NCBI RefSeq assembly: GCF_902497785.1
Contig: NZ_CABVHK010000004.1
Coordinates: 306,898-370,897, forward strand
Direction: 5' to 3'
Origin: Pseudomonas fluorescens
GTDB lineage: Bacteria > Pseudomonadota > Gammaproteobacteria > Pseudomonadales > Pseudomonadaceae
Length of the DNA: 64,000 bases
Shown here in pieces: positions 1 through 8,850 of this stretch. Both the position numbers and the translations under genes were made by a program. Each line of letters begins with the position of its first letter. Positions within the stretch are counted from its first letter, which is position 1. The notes beneath the pieces were generated by a model. That model saw only the letters and a program-made list of their open reading frames with translations, searched no databases and was not told where the DNA came from.

Positions 1-450
1 TTTCCGACCGCCAATCGGTGGCTTGTTCAGGTCCGTCGCATACCAGTAGCACGGCAGGCGCCGGCGGAAGCACCAGCGCCCGTCGATGCGTTCGTAGTCG
101 TCCCAATACAGCATCTGCATGATCACCCACTCGGGACCGGTCTCATGCTCGTTCTTCGAATAGACCACGCCGGTGGCGTGATCGGCATCGCTGAATTCGA
201 TGATGTGTTGGCCCAGGTGATGAGCCGTACCGTGGAACTGCTTGCGCATGGTTTCGTCCAGCCAGGCCTTGAGGTGCGCGCGACCGCTCTTGTCGCGACC
301 CACACGCACGTCCGGGGCAAAGCAGTTGGCCATGGCATCCATGTCGCGCATGTCCAGGGCCAGGGCGTATTTGCCGGCCAGTTGGCGGATCGCGTCCAGC
401 GACTCCAGGCGGTCGATACGCCCCAGAAAGGCGTTGCTGTCCTCGCCCAT
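1..450 (-). CDS. NTF2-like (SnoaL-type) protein, 3' end cut by window edge
   Basis: Reading leftwards from the ATG at 450 gives 150 residues without a stop, so the C-terminus lies outside the window. It opens with MGEDSNAFLGRIDRLESL and contains the IRQLAGKYALALD helix and the paired Trp/Tyr strands typical of SnoaL_4 or ketosteroid-isomerase-fold proteins. Such proteins act as small isomerases, cyclases or hydratases on polycyclic substrates; which applies here cannot be told. The start codon overlaps the stop of the upstream SDR gene by one base (TGATG), so the two are probably translationally coupled and in one operon with both SDRs. The fold assignment is fairly safe, the reaction is unknown. 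It is not one of the characterised Hsa enzymes that I can recognise. Confidence 0.75.
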   Translation of the reverse strand, partial: MGEDSNAFLGRIDRLESLDAIRQLAGKYALALDMRDMDAMANCFAPDVRVGRDKSGRAHLKAWLDETMRKQFHGTAHHLGQHIIEFSDADHATGVVYSKNEHETGPEWVIMQMLYWDDYERIDGRWCFRRRLPCYWYATDLNKPPIGGRK

Positions 451-1223
451 CACTCGAACACCGTGTACAGGTCGGAACCGCGTCCACCGTCCACCGCGAG
501 GCTCGCGCCGGTGACATACGAAGCTTCGTCGCTGGCCAGGAACAGAATCGCGTTGGCCAGCTCCACCGGCAGGCCGACCCGTTTCATCGGGATGACTTTT
601 TCCGTGTTGGCGCGCGCCTTCGCATCCCCGAGCATGCCCGCAGTGGCCGGGGTGTCGACCACGCCCGGGATGATCACGTTGCAGCGGATGTTGTGGGGTG
701 CGCCTTCACTGGCCGCCGCCCGACTGAAGTTGATCACCGCAGCCTTGGCCGCCGAGTAACCGGCCATCGACGCTGTGCCGAACAAGCCGCAGATGGACGC
801 GATGTTGACGATCGAACCGCCACCCTGCGCCTTCATCAACTGCATCGCCGTGCGGGTGCCCCAGAAGGTACCGTCGACGGTGGTAGCGAAGTTGGCGTGC
901 CAGTCAGCGGTGGTCATCGAGTCAATGCCCCCCCAGGTGTAAGCCATCGCATTGTTGACCAGGATGTCCAGGCGTCCATGACGCTGCGCGGTGGCTTGCA
1001 GGGCCTCGACGTAGGCTTGCTCATCGCTGACATCGGCCACGGTGATCTCGGCCTGAGCACCCAAGGCGTGGATCTTTTCCTGCACACCTTGCAGCGGTTC
1101 GATGCGACGACCACAGAGCACCACCGTGGCGCCCTCTTCGGCGAATCGCAGGGCCGTGGCTTCCCCGATGCCGGAACCGGCGCCGGTGACGAAGGCGATT
1201 TTTCCTTGCAGACGTTTGCTCAT
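450..1223 (-). CDS. SDR-family oxidoreductase, probable hydroxysteroid dehydrogenase
   Basis: 257 residues, the usual length of a classical SDR. The start at 1223 is set by GGGAGAAACGT just before ATG. The NAD(P)-binding TGAGSGIG motif is at residues 14-21, VNNA near 90, a serine in NIASICG near 142 and the catalytic YSAAK near 156. It is the second gene of a leftward operon (SDR, SDR, NTF2-like), 14 bp after the first. Two SDRs next to a secosteroid hydrolase suggest oxidation or epimerisation of ring hydroxyl groups, for example at C7 or C12 of a bile acid. Substrate and stereochemistry cannot be read from sequence. An unrelated 3-hydroxyacyl-CoA dehydrogenase role is also possible. Confidence 0.85.
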   Translation of the reverse strand: MSKRLQGKIAFVTGAGSGIGEATALRFAEEGATVVLCGRRIEPLQGVQEKIHALGAQAEITVADVSDEQAYVEALQATAQRHGRLDILVNNAMAYTWGGIDSMTTADWHANFATTVDGTFWGTRTAMQLMKAQGGGSIVNIASICGLFGTASMAGYSAAKAAVINFSRAAASEGAPHNIRCNVIIPGVVDTPATAGMLGDAKARANTEKVIPMKRVGLPVELANAILFLASDEASYVTGASLAVDGGRGSDLYTVFE

Positions 1224-1237
1224 ACGTTTCTCCCTGA

Positions 1238-1972
1238 TCAGATAAAGGCCATGCCGCCGTTGACGGCAATGTTCTGCCCGGTCATGAAGCTGGCGTCTTC
1301 GCTGGCCAGGAATACCGCAACCCTGGCGATCTCGTCGGTTTCGCACATGCGGCCCAGGGGCACGTTTTTCAGCAGCGCTTGCATGTAGTCATCCGGAATG
1401 CCAGCCATCATCGGCGTGTTGGTCGGCCCCGGCACCAAGGTGTTGACGCGAATGCCGCTGGCGGCCAGTTCGCGGGCAATCGAACGGGTCAGGCCCATGA
1501 CGCCGGCTTTCGAAGCGCAGTAATGGCTCGGGCCTTCGCCCGTGAGCGCGGCGGTGCTGGACAGGTTGATGATTGCGCCTTTGCGCCCGCCCTTGACCAT
1601 CAGCTTGGCGCCTTCGCGGCAGCACAGGAATGTGCCGCCCAGGTTCACGCCGATCACTCGCGCCCAGCTCTCGTCCGGTGTTTCGAGAAAGCTGTCCAGC
1701 GCCCCCACGCCCGCGTTATTAACCAGGATGTCGAGGCCACCGAAGTGCTGCTCGGCCTGGCCCATGGCATCGGCCACAGAAGCTCCGTCACCGACATTGC
1801 AGGCCACGGCCAGGACCTTGTCGCCCAGGTCTGCGAGGCTCTTGGCCAAGGTGTCCTGGTCCAGGTCGACCGCCACGACCCTAGCGCCTTCGGCAACGAA
1901 ACCGCGGACGATAGCCTGACCCATGCCCTGCGCTGCGCCGGTCACAAACGCCACTTTGTTGAGTAACTTCAT
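1238..1972 (-). CDS. SDR-family oxidoreductase
   Basis: 244 residues. The start at 1972 has GGAGATTACTA directly upstream. The cofactor motif TGAAQGMG lies at residues 11-18, NNAG near 86, serines in NLSST near 137 and YCASK near 151, so all catalytic elements of a classical SDR are present. It is the first gene of the leftward operon and is preceded by an island-type operator (2064-2081). It is probably a hydroxysteroid dehydrogenase or a beta-hydroxyacyl-CoA dehydrogenase of steroid breakdown; the sequence does not decide between them. Confidence 0.85.
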   Translation of the reverse strand: MKLLNKVAFVTGAAQGMGQAIVRGFVAEGARVVAVDLDQDTLAKSLADLGDKVLAVACNVGDGASVADAMGQAEQHFGGLDILVNNAGVGALDSFLETPDESWARVIGVNLGGTFLCCREGAKLMVKGGRKGAIINLSSTAALTGEGPSHYCASKAGVMGLTRSIARELAASGIRVNTLVPGPTNTPMMAGIPDDYMQALLKNVPLGRMCETDEIARVAVFLASEDASFMTGQNIAVNGGMAFI

Positions 1973-2063
1973 TAGTAATCTCCAAATGAGCCAATACGTT
2001 GCGACCTGCTGCCCATGCAGTAGCGCCGCTTCCTGAATGATTAGCGGCAAGTGCCCTGGCACA

Positions 2064-2107
2064 CATCGTCCGATGGGACTATCGCCACGTGGTCTGAACG
2101 GACGATG
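2064..2107. promoter_or_regulatory. Paired head-to-head operator sites of the island-wide motif
   Basis: Two copies of the 18-bp motif face outward: CATCGTCCGATGGGACTA at 2064-2081 on the plus strand, and CATCGTCCGTTCAGACCA on the minus strand at 2090-2107. They are separated by exactly 8 bp. Each has its CATC end towards the gene it would serve: the SDR starting at 1972 (92 bp away) and the hydrolase starting at 2233 (126 bp away). The same geometry recurs at 10173-10216. Function is inferred from recurrence and position; the bound protein is not known. Confidence 0.75.
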
Positions 2108-2232
2108 CAGGCATCCCCCCGCACGCCCAGCATTGGCAAGTGCACGCCCCGTCAGGTGCAGCGTTCCCCTTCAACCCGCTGGCGCGCCTGACGTGGCTGT
2201 GCCTTACGAATCCGCAGAACATGGAGAACCTC

Positions 2233-3069
2233 ATGAACCAACCCGTAGACTTGCCATTGCCGGTAGGCCATTACGCAACGCTGCCCAACAACGGTTTGCG
2301 CCTGCACTATCTGGATGAGGGCACCGGCCCCGTGGTGCTATGGCTGCACGGCAGCGGCCCGGGCGCCAGTGGCTTCAGCAACTTCAAGGGCAACTACCCG
2401 CAGTTTGTCGCCGCCGGGTATCGCAACATCGTGCTGGACCTGCCGGGGTTCGGCCGTTCAGACAAGCCCGAAGACGTGCAGTACAACCTGGATTTTTTCG
2501 TCGATTGCGTGGCGGCGTTCCTCGAGTCCATCGGCGTGCGCCGTTGCACGATCCTCGGTAACTCGCTGGGTGGAGCGATTGCCCTGGGCCTGGCCCTGCG
2601 TCTGCCGCAACTGCCGCAGAGCCTGATCCTGCTGGCACCGGGCGGTGTCGAGGAGCGGGAAACCTACTTCAAGATGGAAGGCATCGTGCGCATGGTCAGC
2701 CTGTTCGCCGCCGGCCCTATCGGCATGAACGAAATGCGCAGCATGATGAGCCTGCAATTGTTCGACCCCTCGATCCTGCCGGAAAGCCTGCTGCAGGAAC
2801 GCGTGGCGGTGGCAGTTCTGCAGCCGCAGACCCTGTTCAGCACGATGAGGGTGCAGAACATGGAAGCACGCCTGGGTGAGATCCAGTGTCCAATTCTTGG
2901 CTTCTGGGGCAACGACGATCACTTCAATCCAATCAGCGGTGCCCAGCGCATCATCGACGGGGCAGCGAATGCGCGGTTTATTATCTTGAACCGTTGCGGG
3001 CACTGGGTGCAGGTCGAGCATCGCGAGTTGTTCAACCGTAGTTGTGTCGAGTTTCTGCAACACGGGTGA
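2233..3069 (+). CDS. hsaD: 4,5-9,10-diseco steroid (meta-cleavage product) hydrolase
   Basis: 278-residue alpha/beta hydrolase of the BphD/HsaD/TesD family, which hydrolyses the ring-cleavage product 4,9-DSHA into a C5 dienoate (HHD) and the C/D-ring propanoate. HGSGPGASGFSNF at 39-51 is the oxyanion-hole segment with the family's GPGA signature, GNSLGG at 109-114 holds nucleophile Ser111, WGNDDHFNP holds Asp229, and CGHW holds His257. The ATG at 2233 has GGAGAACCTC in front of it; an upstream in-frame ATG at 2221 overlaps that ribosome binding site and is less likely. It is transcribed divergently from the SDR operon and is followed by a REPIN. In Comamonas the orthologue is tesD. The hsaC dioxygenase that would make its substrate is not in the window. 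Confidence 0.88.
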   Translation: MNQPVDLPLPVGHYATLPNNGLRLHYLDEGTGPVVLWLHGSGPGASGFSNFKGNYPQFVAAGYRNIVLDLPGFGRSDKPEDVQYNLDFFVDCVAAFLESIGVRRCTILGNSLGGAIALGLALRLPQLPQSLILLAPGGVEERETYFKMEGIVRMVSLFAAGPIGMNEMRSMMSLQLFDPSILPESLLQERVAVAVLQPQTLFSTMRVQNMEARLGEIQCPILGFWGNDDHFNPISGAQRIIDGAANARFIILNRCGHWVQVEHRELFNRSCVEFLQHG

Positions 3070-3093
3070 TCGGCAAACACTGCGCCCCCCCTT

Positions 3094-3193
3094 TGTAGGA
3101 GCGAGCTTGCTCGCGATGGGCTCAAGAACAACGCGCTCATGCAGAAAACACGCGCTATCGTTAACGACCTTCGCGAGCAAGTTCGCTCCTACA
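3094..3193. repeat. REPIN: two inverted REP elements
   Basis: A REP unit (tgtaggagcgagcttgctcg, 3094 on) and its inverse (ending ctcctaca at 3193) flank about 50 bp, forming one long imperfect hairpin between the convergent 3' ends of the hydrolase and the FMN reductase. This is a typical Pseudomonas extragenic repeat and may also help end transcription. Confidence 0.85.
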
Positions 3194-3199
3194 GAGAGG

Positions 3200-4432
3200 T
3201 TAGCGCCCAGCCGCCGGTTGGCTGTTCAACTGTGCATCCCCTGGCTTGCCCAACACGCAAGACGTTCCACCAGGCGTGTACATCATTGCCACACAGCGGT
3301 TGCAAGCCGTGCAGATCGAATCACGACTGGCACCACTGGCCAGCTTGTTGACGTAGTCGTTTTCCGCCAGCAGCACCCGCCCCATGGCGACCAGGTCAAA
3401 ACCTTCGGCCATTATCTGCTCGATGCTCGCCAGGCTCTTCGCACCGCCCAGATAGGCCAGCGGCATCTTCACCGCCGCACGCACCTTGCGCGCATGCTCC
3501 AGCAGATACAGCTCGCGAAACTCTACGGTCGGCTCCTTGCGGCGCTGAATGGCCATGGCCAGGGCGATGATCTTGTTCTTCTGCTGCACGCGGTTTTCCT
3601 TGGGAAAGGACGAACCAAACATGGTGGTGATCGACTCGGCATTCATCCCGGCGCTGAGCACCAGCAGATGCGCGCCCTCCTCCTCCAGCATGCGCGCAAT
3701 CTGCGCCCCGTCCTCGGCGCTGTTGCCGGCTCTCACGCCCTCCGTGACGCTGTATTTGCAGATCACCGCCATTTCCTGGCCGACTGCATCGAGCACTGCG
3801 CGAAGCACCCAGCGCGGGAAGCGCAGACGGTTTTCCAGGCTGCCGCCGTACTGGTCGCGGCGCTTGTTGTACATCGGCGAAATGAACTGGCTGAGCAGAT
3901 AGCCGTGGCCCATGTGTATTTCCACCGCATCGAAACCGGCCTGGCGGGCCAGCCGCGCGCCCTGCGCGAAATCGCGCACCACCTGTTGCATGTCGGCTTC
4001 GTTCATCGCCTGCTTGAGCAACATGCCGCTCATCAGGCCGATCTTGTTAAAGCCACCGCTGGCGGACAACGGTCGCTTGGTAGAACGCTCGCGAATAAAC
4101 GTGAAGCAGCCACCATGGGTGATCTGCGCACTGGCCAGGCCACCGGCCTGATGTACGCCGTCGGTCAGGGCCTTGAAGTGTGGCAGGCTGGACGGGTTCA
4201 GGGTCAGCTGATTGGGCAGCGTGCGCCCATCATTGCTGACCGCACAGTAGGCGACAGTGGTCAGGGCGATACCCCCAGCCACCAGGTCCGAATGCAGCTT
4301 GACCAGTTGCCTGGAAGGCACGCCCTGCACACTCATGCCCTCGTTGGTGGCGGCCTTGATAAATCGGTTTTTCAGGGTCAGCGGGCCAATCGCGACCGGG
4401 CTGAACGGCGACGGGGTCGGACAAGGATTCAT
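3200..4432 (-). CDS. FMN/Fe-S ene-reductase (2,4-dienoyl-CoA reductase-like, truncated type)
   Basis: 410 residues. The N-terminal 340 residues are an Old-Yellow-Enzyme TIM barrel (PVAIGPLTLKNRF at the start, EIHMGHGYLLSQF in the active site, RDQYGGSLENRLRF, GRVLLAEND). The C-terminus carries CTACNRC at 374-380 and Cys392, a Cys-x2-Cys-x2-Cys-x11-Cys set like the 4Fe-4S site of FadH-type enzymes, but the NAD(P)/FAD domain that normally follows is absent. It probably reduces an enone or dienoyl-CoA in steroid breakdown. It is the last gene of the leftward run hsaA-kshB-ligase-DUF1302-this gene, so it should share the promoter near 10.17 kb. How it receives electrons is unclear. Confidence 0.8.
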   Translation of the reverse strand: MNPCPTPSPFSPVAIGPLTLKNRFIKAATNEGMSVQGVPSRQLVKLHSDLVAGGIALTTVAYCAVSNDGRTLPNQLTLNPSSLPHFKALTDGVHQAGGLASAQITHGGCFTFIRERSTKRPLSASGGFNKIGLMSGMLLKQAMNEADMQQVVRDFAQGARLARQAGFDAVEIHMGHGYLLSQFISPMYNKRRDQYGGSLENRLRFPRWVLRAVLDAVGQEMAVICKYSVTEGVRAGNSAEDGAQIARMLEEEGAHLLVLSAGMNAESITTMFGSSFPKENRVQQKNKIIALAMAIQRRKEPTVEFRELYLLEHARKVRAAVKMPLAYLGGAKSLASIEQIMAEGFDLVAMGRVLLAENDYVNKLASGASRDSICTACNRCVAMMYTPGGTSCVLGKPGDAQLNSQPAAGR

Positions 4433-4505
4433 GAAAGGCCTCTCTTTATTGTTATCAGGCTACAAAGGGCGGCTGCGTCGCCACATCGCCACGCAACCAG
4501 GTTCA

Positions 4506-6152
4506 TCAGAAGGTGTACTTGGCGTTGAACGACAGGTAATCGCGATCCGCCAGCAAGCGGCCCTGGGCGACATCCGGCGAGCTCAGGTAGGCGACATAGG
4601 TCATGCCGACCTGGAAGTTGCCCAGGTACTTGAAGTCGCCACCCACAGTCAGGCGTTTCTCGTCGCGACCCAGACCCTGATAGGCACTGCCGTCGACGTT
4701 CTGCGTCCACACCACTTTGGTGCTCAGGTCCACACCAGTGGCGATGGACGGATAGTCCATGTAGGCGCCGATGCCCAGCAGTGTCGAGCCACGGGTCTGG
4801 GTTCTCGACTCGAAATCATCGAACGTGCCGTCTACGCCAGGCCCGCCGCCGGTGATCGTCACGCTGTCCACGCCGGCAATGTGTTGATGCACCACTTCGC
4901 CCATGAACGTGGTCTGCTGGGCGAGGATGCTTGGGCCAAGGATGTAGGAGGCGTTGAGGTTGCCTTGCCAGATTTGCCCGGTGGTCGGTGCGCCGTTGTC
5001 CAGGTAGACCGAGGCACCGTCGCGGTAGCTCAGGTCACCGGCGTACTGCACCGAGTCACCGACTTTCGAGCTGAAACTGACGCCGGTCAACTCGACGTCT
5101 TCGAAGTAACCCATGCGGTAAGACAGCGCCTGGCCGGTGTGGCCGATACTCTTCATTGAAGAATATTGGGTGGCACCGCTGAAGTCGAAAAACAGCGAGC
5201 CGACACGCTCGTTGTAGCGATAATGGAACAGCCCGACTTCGGTGTTTTCAGTGATCCGGTAGCGCACGCCCAAACCCCACTGACCGCTGTCGCTGGCGTC
5301 TGTCTCACCGGCATAGGCAACCGCAGCACCATTGGGCAGGCTGCTGACCTGGCCGCTGCCGAGACGGAAGAACTCCGCGCCCGGACCGAAGGTGTCACTG
5401 CCGAAATAATCACCCACCGGGTTGAGCTGGGTCTTGTCCCACTCGTATTGGTAGTAGCCCACCAGCGCGAGATCTTCATTCAACGACCACGACGCCGAAA
5501 CCTGGCCCACCGGCAGATACGAATCCTTGGCCTCGGTACCCGGCACGTTGAACTTGGTGGCATCGACCGGTGCCTGGCCCTGGCTGATGTTGGACCAGAA
5601 CAGGCTCTCGCCCCAGGCCACCAGATGCCGTCCGGCCTTGAGCGACAGGTACTGGGTTTCGCCTACATCAAAATTGCCATACACATAGGCATCGAGCAGC
5701 CGTGCAGTGCCGCCGCTGAGCTGGCGGGTCTTGTCGCTGAAACCGTCGTTGTGCCCGAGCTTGTTCACCGTGTCCGGCGAGTCGTTGGCGTTGGGCTGGT
5801 GATAGGCGTCGTCATAGAAGTCACTGCCGCGCAGCACCGCCCCGAGATTGTCGTGCTTGAGCTGCAGTTCGCCGAACAGGCTCAGGCGGTTGTTGATCAA
5901 CGAGCCGCGCTTGAAGTTACGGGTGCCGTCGTCGTTGTTGAGGTCGCCGAGGTACTGGTTCGCCTGCTTGGAGGTACGCATAGAGGCGGTGTAGTTGACC
6001 GTCAGCGACGAGTCCAGCGTGGTGTTTTCCCCCAGCTGAATGGTCGGCGCGGCGTAGGCCGTGGCACTGCCGAGGGTGATGGCCGTGGCCAACAGTTTGC
6101 GACGGGCGATCAGGCGCCCCGAATGGCGCGCAACAGTGTTTCGCATAAACAT
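4506..6152 (-). CDS. DUF1302 family outer-membrane protein
   Basis: 548 residues. An Arg-rich start and hydrophobic stretch (RKLLATAITLGSATAYA) form a signal peptide ending about residue 34. The mature part is rich in alternating beta-strand sequence (RGSLINNRLSLFGELQLKHD, GRHLVAWGESLFW) and ends in KYTF with the terminal Phe usual for outer-membrane barrels. ATG at 6152 follows AGGAGAGGAGC. DUF1302 proteins recur beside catabolic genes for hydrophobic substrates and with DUF1329 partners, and are thought to act in uptake or envelope passage; that role is inference. A second DUF1302 gene lies at 23371-25038. Confidence 0.85.
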   Translation of the reverse strand: MFMRNTVARHSGRLIARRKLLATAITLGSATAYAAPTIQLGENTTLDSSLTVNYTASMRTSKQANQYLGDLNNDDGTRNFKRGSLINNRLSLFGELQLKHDNLGAVLRGSDFYDDAYHQPNANDSPDTVNKLGHNDGFSDKTRQLSGGTARLLDAYVYGNFDVGETQYLSLKAGRHLVAWGESLFWSNISQGQAPVDATKFNVPGTEAKDSYLPVGQVSASWSLNEDLALVGYYQYEWDKTQLNPVGDYFGSDTFGPGAEFFRLGSGQVSSLPNGAAVAYAGETDASDSGQWGLGVRYRITENTEVGLFHYRYNERVGSLFFDFSGATQYSSMKSIGHTGQALSYRMGYFEDVELTGVSFSSKVGDSVQYAGDLSYRDGASVYLDNGAPTTGQIWQGNLNASYILGPSILAQQTTFMGEVVHQHIAGVDSVTITGGGPGVDGTFDDFESRTQTRGSTLLGIGAYMDYPSIATGVDLSTKVVWTQNVDGSAYQGLGRDEKRLTVGGDFKYLGNFQVGMTYVAYLSSPDVAQGRLLADRDYLSFNAKYTF

Positions 6153-6176
6153 GCTCCTCTCCTTTTTTGTTGTTTT

Positions 6177-7793
6177 TCACGGGTGCCGTTCATTGGCCAC
6201 TGCAGCACGCAGTTCGTTTTTTGCCACCTTGCTCGACGGGTTCAGCGGCAAGGCGTTGAAGAAGCGCACCTGGCGCGGCACTTTGTAATTGGCCATCTGC
6301 TCGCGGCTCCAGGCGATCAATTGCGCCTCGTCGAGCACTTCACCTTCGCGCAACACCACGCAGGCACAGCCGACCTCACCCATGCGTTCATCGGCGATGC
6401 CGATCACCGCCACCTGGGCAATGGCCCGATGCCTGATCAGCGCGGCTTCGATTTCCGCCGGATAGCAGTTGAAACCGCCGACGATGAACATGTCTTTCAG
6501 GCGATCGGTGATGATCAGGTTGCCGGCCTCGTCCAGGCGTCCGACATCGCCGGTGTGCAGCCAGCCTTCGCTGTCAATCGCCTCGCGAGTCGCTTCCGGG
6601 TTCTGGAAATAGCCCTGCATGACGTGAAAGCCACGCAGGCAGATTTCGCCGGTCTGCCCGGCGTGCAGTGCCTGGTTTTGCGGATTGCGGATGCTCACCT
6701 CGGTGCCTGCGATCGGCCGCCCGCTGGTGCCGGCGATCACCTGCGCCGAGTCTTGCGGATCGCAGATCGTCGCCAGGCCGCCGCACTCGGTCAGCCCATA
6801 GGCGGTGGTCACCACGGCAAAACCCAACTCGTTGCGCATGCGCTCGATCAGGCTCGGCGGAATGCTTGCCGAGCCTGTCACCGCGATGCGCAGGCTCGAC
6901 AGGTCAGTCTGCTTGAGCTGCGGATGGGCCAGCAGTGACAGGTACAGCGTCGGCGCGCCGGGCAGCACGCTGATGCGCTCGCGGGCGATGCGCTGGTACA
7001 CCTGTTCGGCATCGAACACGGCGTGAGGGAGGATGGTCGCGCCGCCGATCAGGCACGTCAGCCAGCCGGCCTTGTAGCCGAAGGCATGGAAAAACGGATT
7101 GACGATCAGGTAACGGTCGCCCGGCACCAGGCCGATGATCTTGACGTATTCGCTGAAGGCCCGCAGGTTCTGACCATGCCCGCTCATCACGCCTTTGGGT
7201 TTGCCGGTGGTGCCGGAAGTGAATAACAGATCGCACATGGCTTCTGGACCGATCGCCATGGCGCGGCGTTTTGCGCTCTCTCCATCGATGGTTGCGGCGC
7301 CTTGCAGGAACCGGGCTAGCGTCAAATCTGCGGGCAATACGGGAGCGTCGCCACCGAGAATCACCAGATGTTCCAGGCAGGCCGGGCGATGCGCAGCGAG
7401 CAGTGCCGGATAGTCGGTGTCGAGAAAACGCTGTTGGATAAACAGCAGTCGGCAGCCGCTGCGCTCCAGAACATCGGCGGCCTCAACGCCTTTCATGCGC
7501 GTGTTGATCGGCACCAGCACCGCCCCGGCGCACTGAATACCCAGCGCCGCGAGAATCCACTCGCCACTGTTCGGAGCCCAGACACCGATGCGGTCGCCAG
7601 CCTGGATTCCCAGGGCCATCAAGCCGCGGGTGAACGCCATGACACGTTCGGGCAACTGCGCGAAATCGAGGCGTTCGCCGTTTTCCTCGATGGCCGTGCG
7701 CCCGGCAAAACGCTCGGCGCTGCTGAAGACCAATTGGGCCAGGGTGACAGGCGCGGCGCTCAGTGGCGCGGCAAGGTTCAAGCTCTGATTCAT
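6177..7793 (-). CDS. Acyl-CoA ligase, FadD3-like
   Basis: 538 residues of the ANL superfamily. LLFTSGTTGKPKGV is the P-loop (about residue 180), YGLTECGG the A5 motif, GWLHTGDVGRLDE the A7 motif, and DRLKDMFIVGGFNCYPAEIE the hinge, with the catalytic lysine in NPSSKVAKNELR near the C-terminus. ATG at 7793 is 16 bp after the kshB stop. The GGFN-PAEIE hinge is shared with FadD3, which activates the C/D-ring propanoate HIP left after the HsaD reaction, and the position between ring-opening genes fits that job. Activation of a side-chain carboxylate is the alternative. Confidence 0.8.
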   Translation of the reverse strand: MNQSLNLAAPLSAAPVTLAQLVFSSAERFAGRTAIEENGERLDFAQLPERVMAFTRGLMALGIQAGDRIGVWAPNSGEWILAALGIQCAGAVLVPINTRMKGVEAADVLERSGCRLLFIQQRFLDTDYPALLAAHRPACLEHLVILGGDAPVLPADLTLARFLQGAATIDGESAKRRAMAIGPEAMCDLLFTSGTTGKPKGVMSGHGQNLRAFSEYVKIIGLVPGDRYLIVNPFFHAFGYKAGWLTCLIGGATILPHAVFDAEQVYQRIARERISVLPGAPTLYLSLLAHPQLKQTDLSSLRIAVTGSASIPPSLIERMRNELGFAVVTTAYGLTECGGLATICDPQDSAQVIAGTSGRPIAGTEVSIRNPQNQALHAGQTGEICLRGFHVMQGYFQNPEATREAIDSEGWLHTGDVGRLDEAGNLIITDRLKDMFIVGGFNCYPAEIEAALIRHRAIAQVAVIGIADERMGEVGCACVVLREGEVLDEAQLIAWSREQMANYKVPRQVRFFNALPLNPSSKVAKNELRAAVANERHP

Positions 7794-7809
7794 CGTGGGC
7801 TCGTGCTCA

Positions 7810-8832
7810 TCATTCAGGAAAACGGATACGCAGTTGTGCGCTGGTGGGCACCGCCTGACACGCCAGAATCCAGCCCTCGGCCAGTTCGCCCGCATCCAGC
7901 GCGTCGTTGTGCAGCAACTCGACATCGCCGCTTTCTAGCGTGCACATGCACGAGGCGCAACCGCCGACCCGACAGGCGCTGGGCGGGTTGAGGCCGGCGC
8001 GTTCCATGGCCGCCAGCACGGTTTCGCCGCTGTCGCAGGACAATTCGAATTCTTCGCCATCCAGGCGCACCGCCAGCTGCGCAGCCATCGCCGCCTCGCT
8101 GCTGGTCACCAATGACTGCTCGCCTTCGCCGGGCAGCGAGACGAACCGCTCGACGTGCACCCGCCGATCCGGCATGCCGAGGCTCTTGAGGGCGCTGACG
8201 GTCGCGTCCATGAACGAACCCGGCCCGCAAATGAATGCCTGGGCATCCATGAATGGACGTGCCAGCTCGGCCAGTTGCCCGACACTCGGAATGCCTTGCA
8301 CCGAGTCGAGCCAATGGACGATCTGCAAACGTTGCGGATGAGCGCTGGCCAGGGCCTTGAGTTCATCCTTGAAAATCACCGAGCCTTCATCGCGGTTGGC
8401 GTAGATCAACAAGACCCGACCGGTGCCGGCGAGCAACGCCGAACGCAGGATCGACAGCACCGGGGTCACGCCACTGCCAGCGCCGAACAGCAGCAAATCG
8501 CTGTCCAGACTGCGCGGTACAAATACCCCAGCCGGGGGCAGCACCTCCAGGAACTGGCCGGCCTGTAACTCTTCGCATAGCCAGTTCGAGGCTCGTCCGC
8601 CGTGCACGCGCTTGATCGTTACCCGCAGTGGCTCAGCCAGCAGCGGTGTGCTGGACAACGAATAACAACGGGGCAGCCAGCCACCCTCGAACGGCACGCG
8701 CAGGGTCAGGAACTGCCCGGGTTGATAGCGAAAGCGTTCGCCCAGATGCTCCGGCACGTCGAACACCAGGGAGCGCGCATCGGCGGTCTCCTCGATCACT
8801 CGCGCCACGCGCAGGGCAAGATAATTGTTCAT
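7810..8832 (-). CDS. kshB: 3-ketosteroid 9alpha-hydroxylase reductase component
   Basis: 340 residues in the order FAD domain, NAD domain, plant-type 2Fe-2S ferredoxin. RCYSLSS near 55-61 binds FAD, GAGSGVTPVLSI near 116 starts the NAD domain, and CRVGGCASC (Cys-x4-Cys-x2-Cys near 290) with a fourth Cys in ILACQ ligates the cluster. The order and length match KshB and PaaE-type reductases. KshB passes electrons from NADH to the Rieske oxygenase KshA, whose 9alpha-hydroxylation opens ring B. No Rieske oxygenase is present in this window, so its partner must lie elsewhere. A 12-bp stem-loop sits between this gene and hsaA. Confidence 0.82.
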   Translation of the reverse strand: MNNYLALRVARVIEETADARSLVFDVPEHLGERFRYQPGQFLTLRVPFEGGWLPRCYSLSSTPLLAEPLRVTIKRVHGGRASNWLCEELQAGQFLEVLPPAGVFVPRSLDSDLLLFGAGSGVTPVLSILRSALLAGTGRVLLIYANRDEGSVIFKDELKALASAHPQRLQIVHWLDSVQGIPSVGQLAELARPFMDAQAFICGPGSFMDATVSALKSLGMPDRRVHVERFVSLPGEGEQSLVTSSEAAMAAQLAVRLDGEEFELSCDSGETVLAAMERAGLNPPSACRVGGCASCMCTLESGDVELLHNDALDAGELAEGWILACQAVPTSAQLRIRFPE

Positions 8833-8850
8833 AGGTCAGGTACTCATGAC

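Noticed and set aside
3044..4528. Long rightward open frame of 494 codons
   Set aside because: It lies opposite the well-supported FMN/Fe-S reductase, has a His/Arg/Leu/Ala-rich composition typical of high-G+C antisense frames, and has no ribosome site or domain.
5166..6938. Rightward open frame of 590 codons across the DUF1302 and acyl-CoA ligase genes
   Set aside because: It spans two real genes on the other strand and shows antisense composition only.
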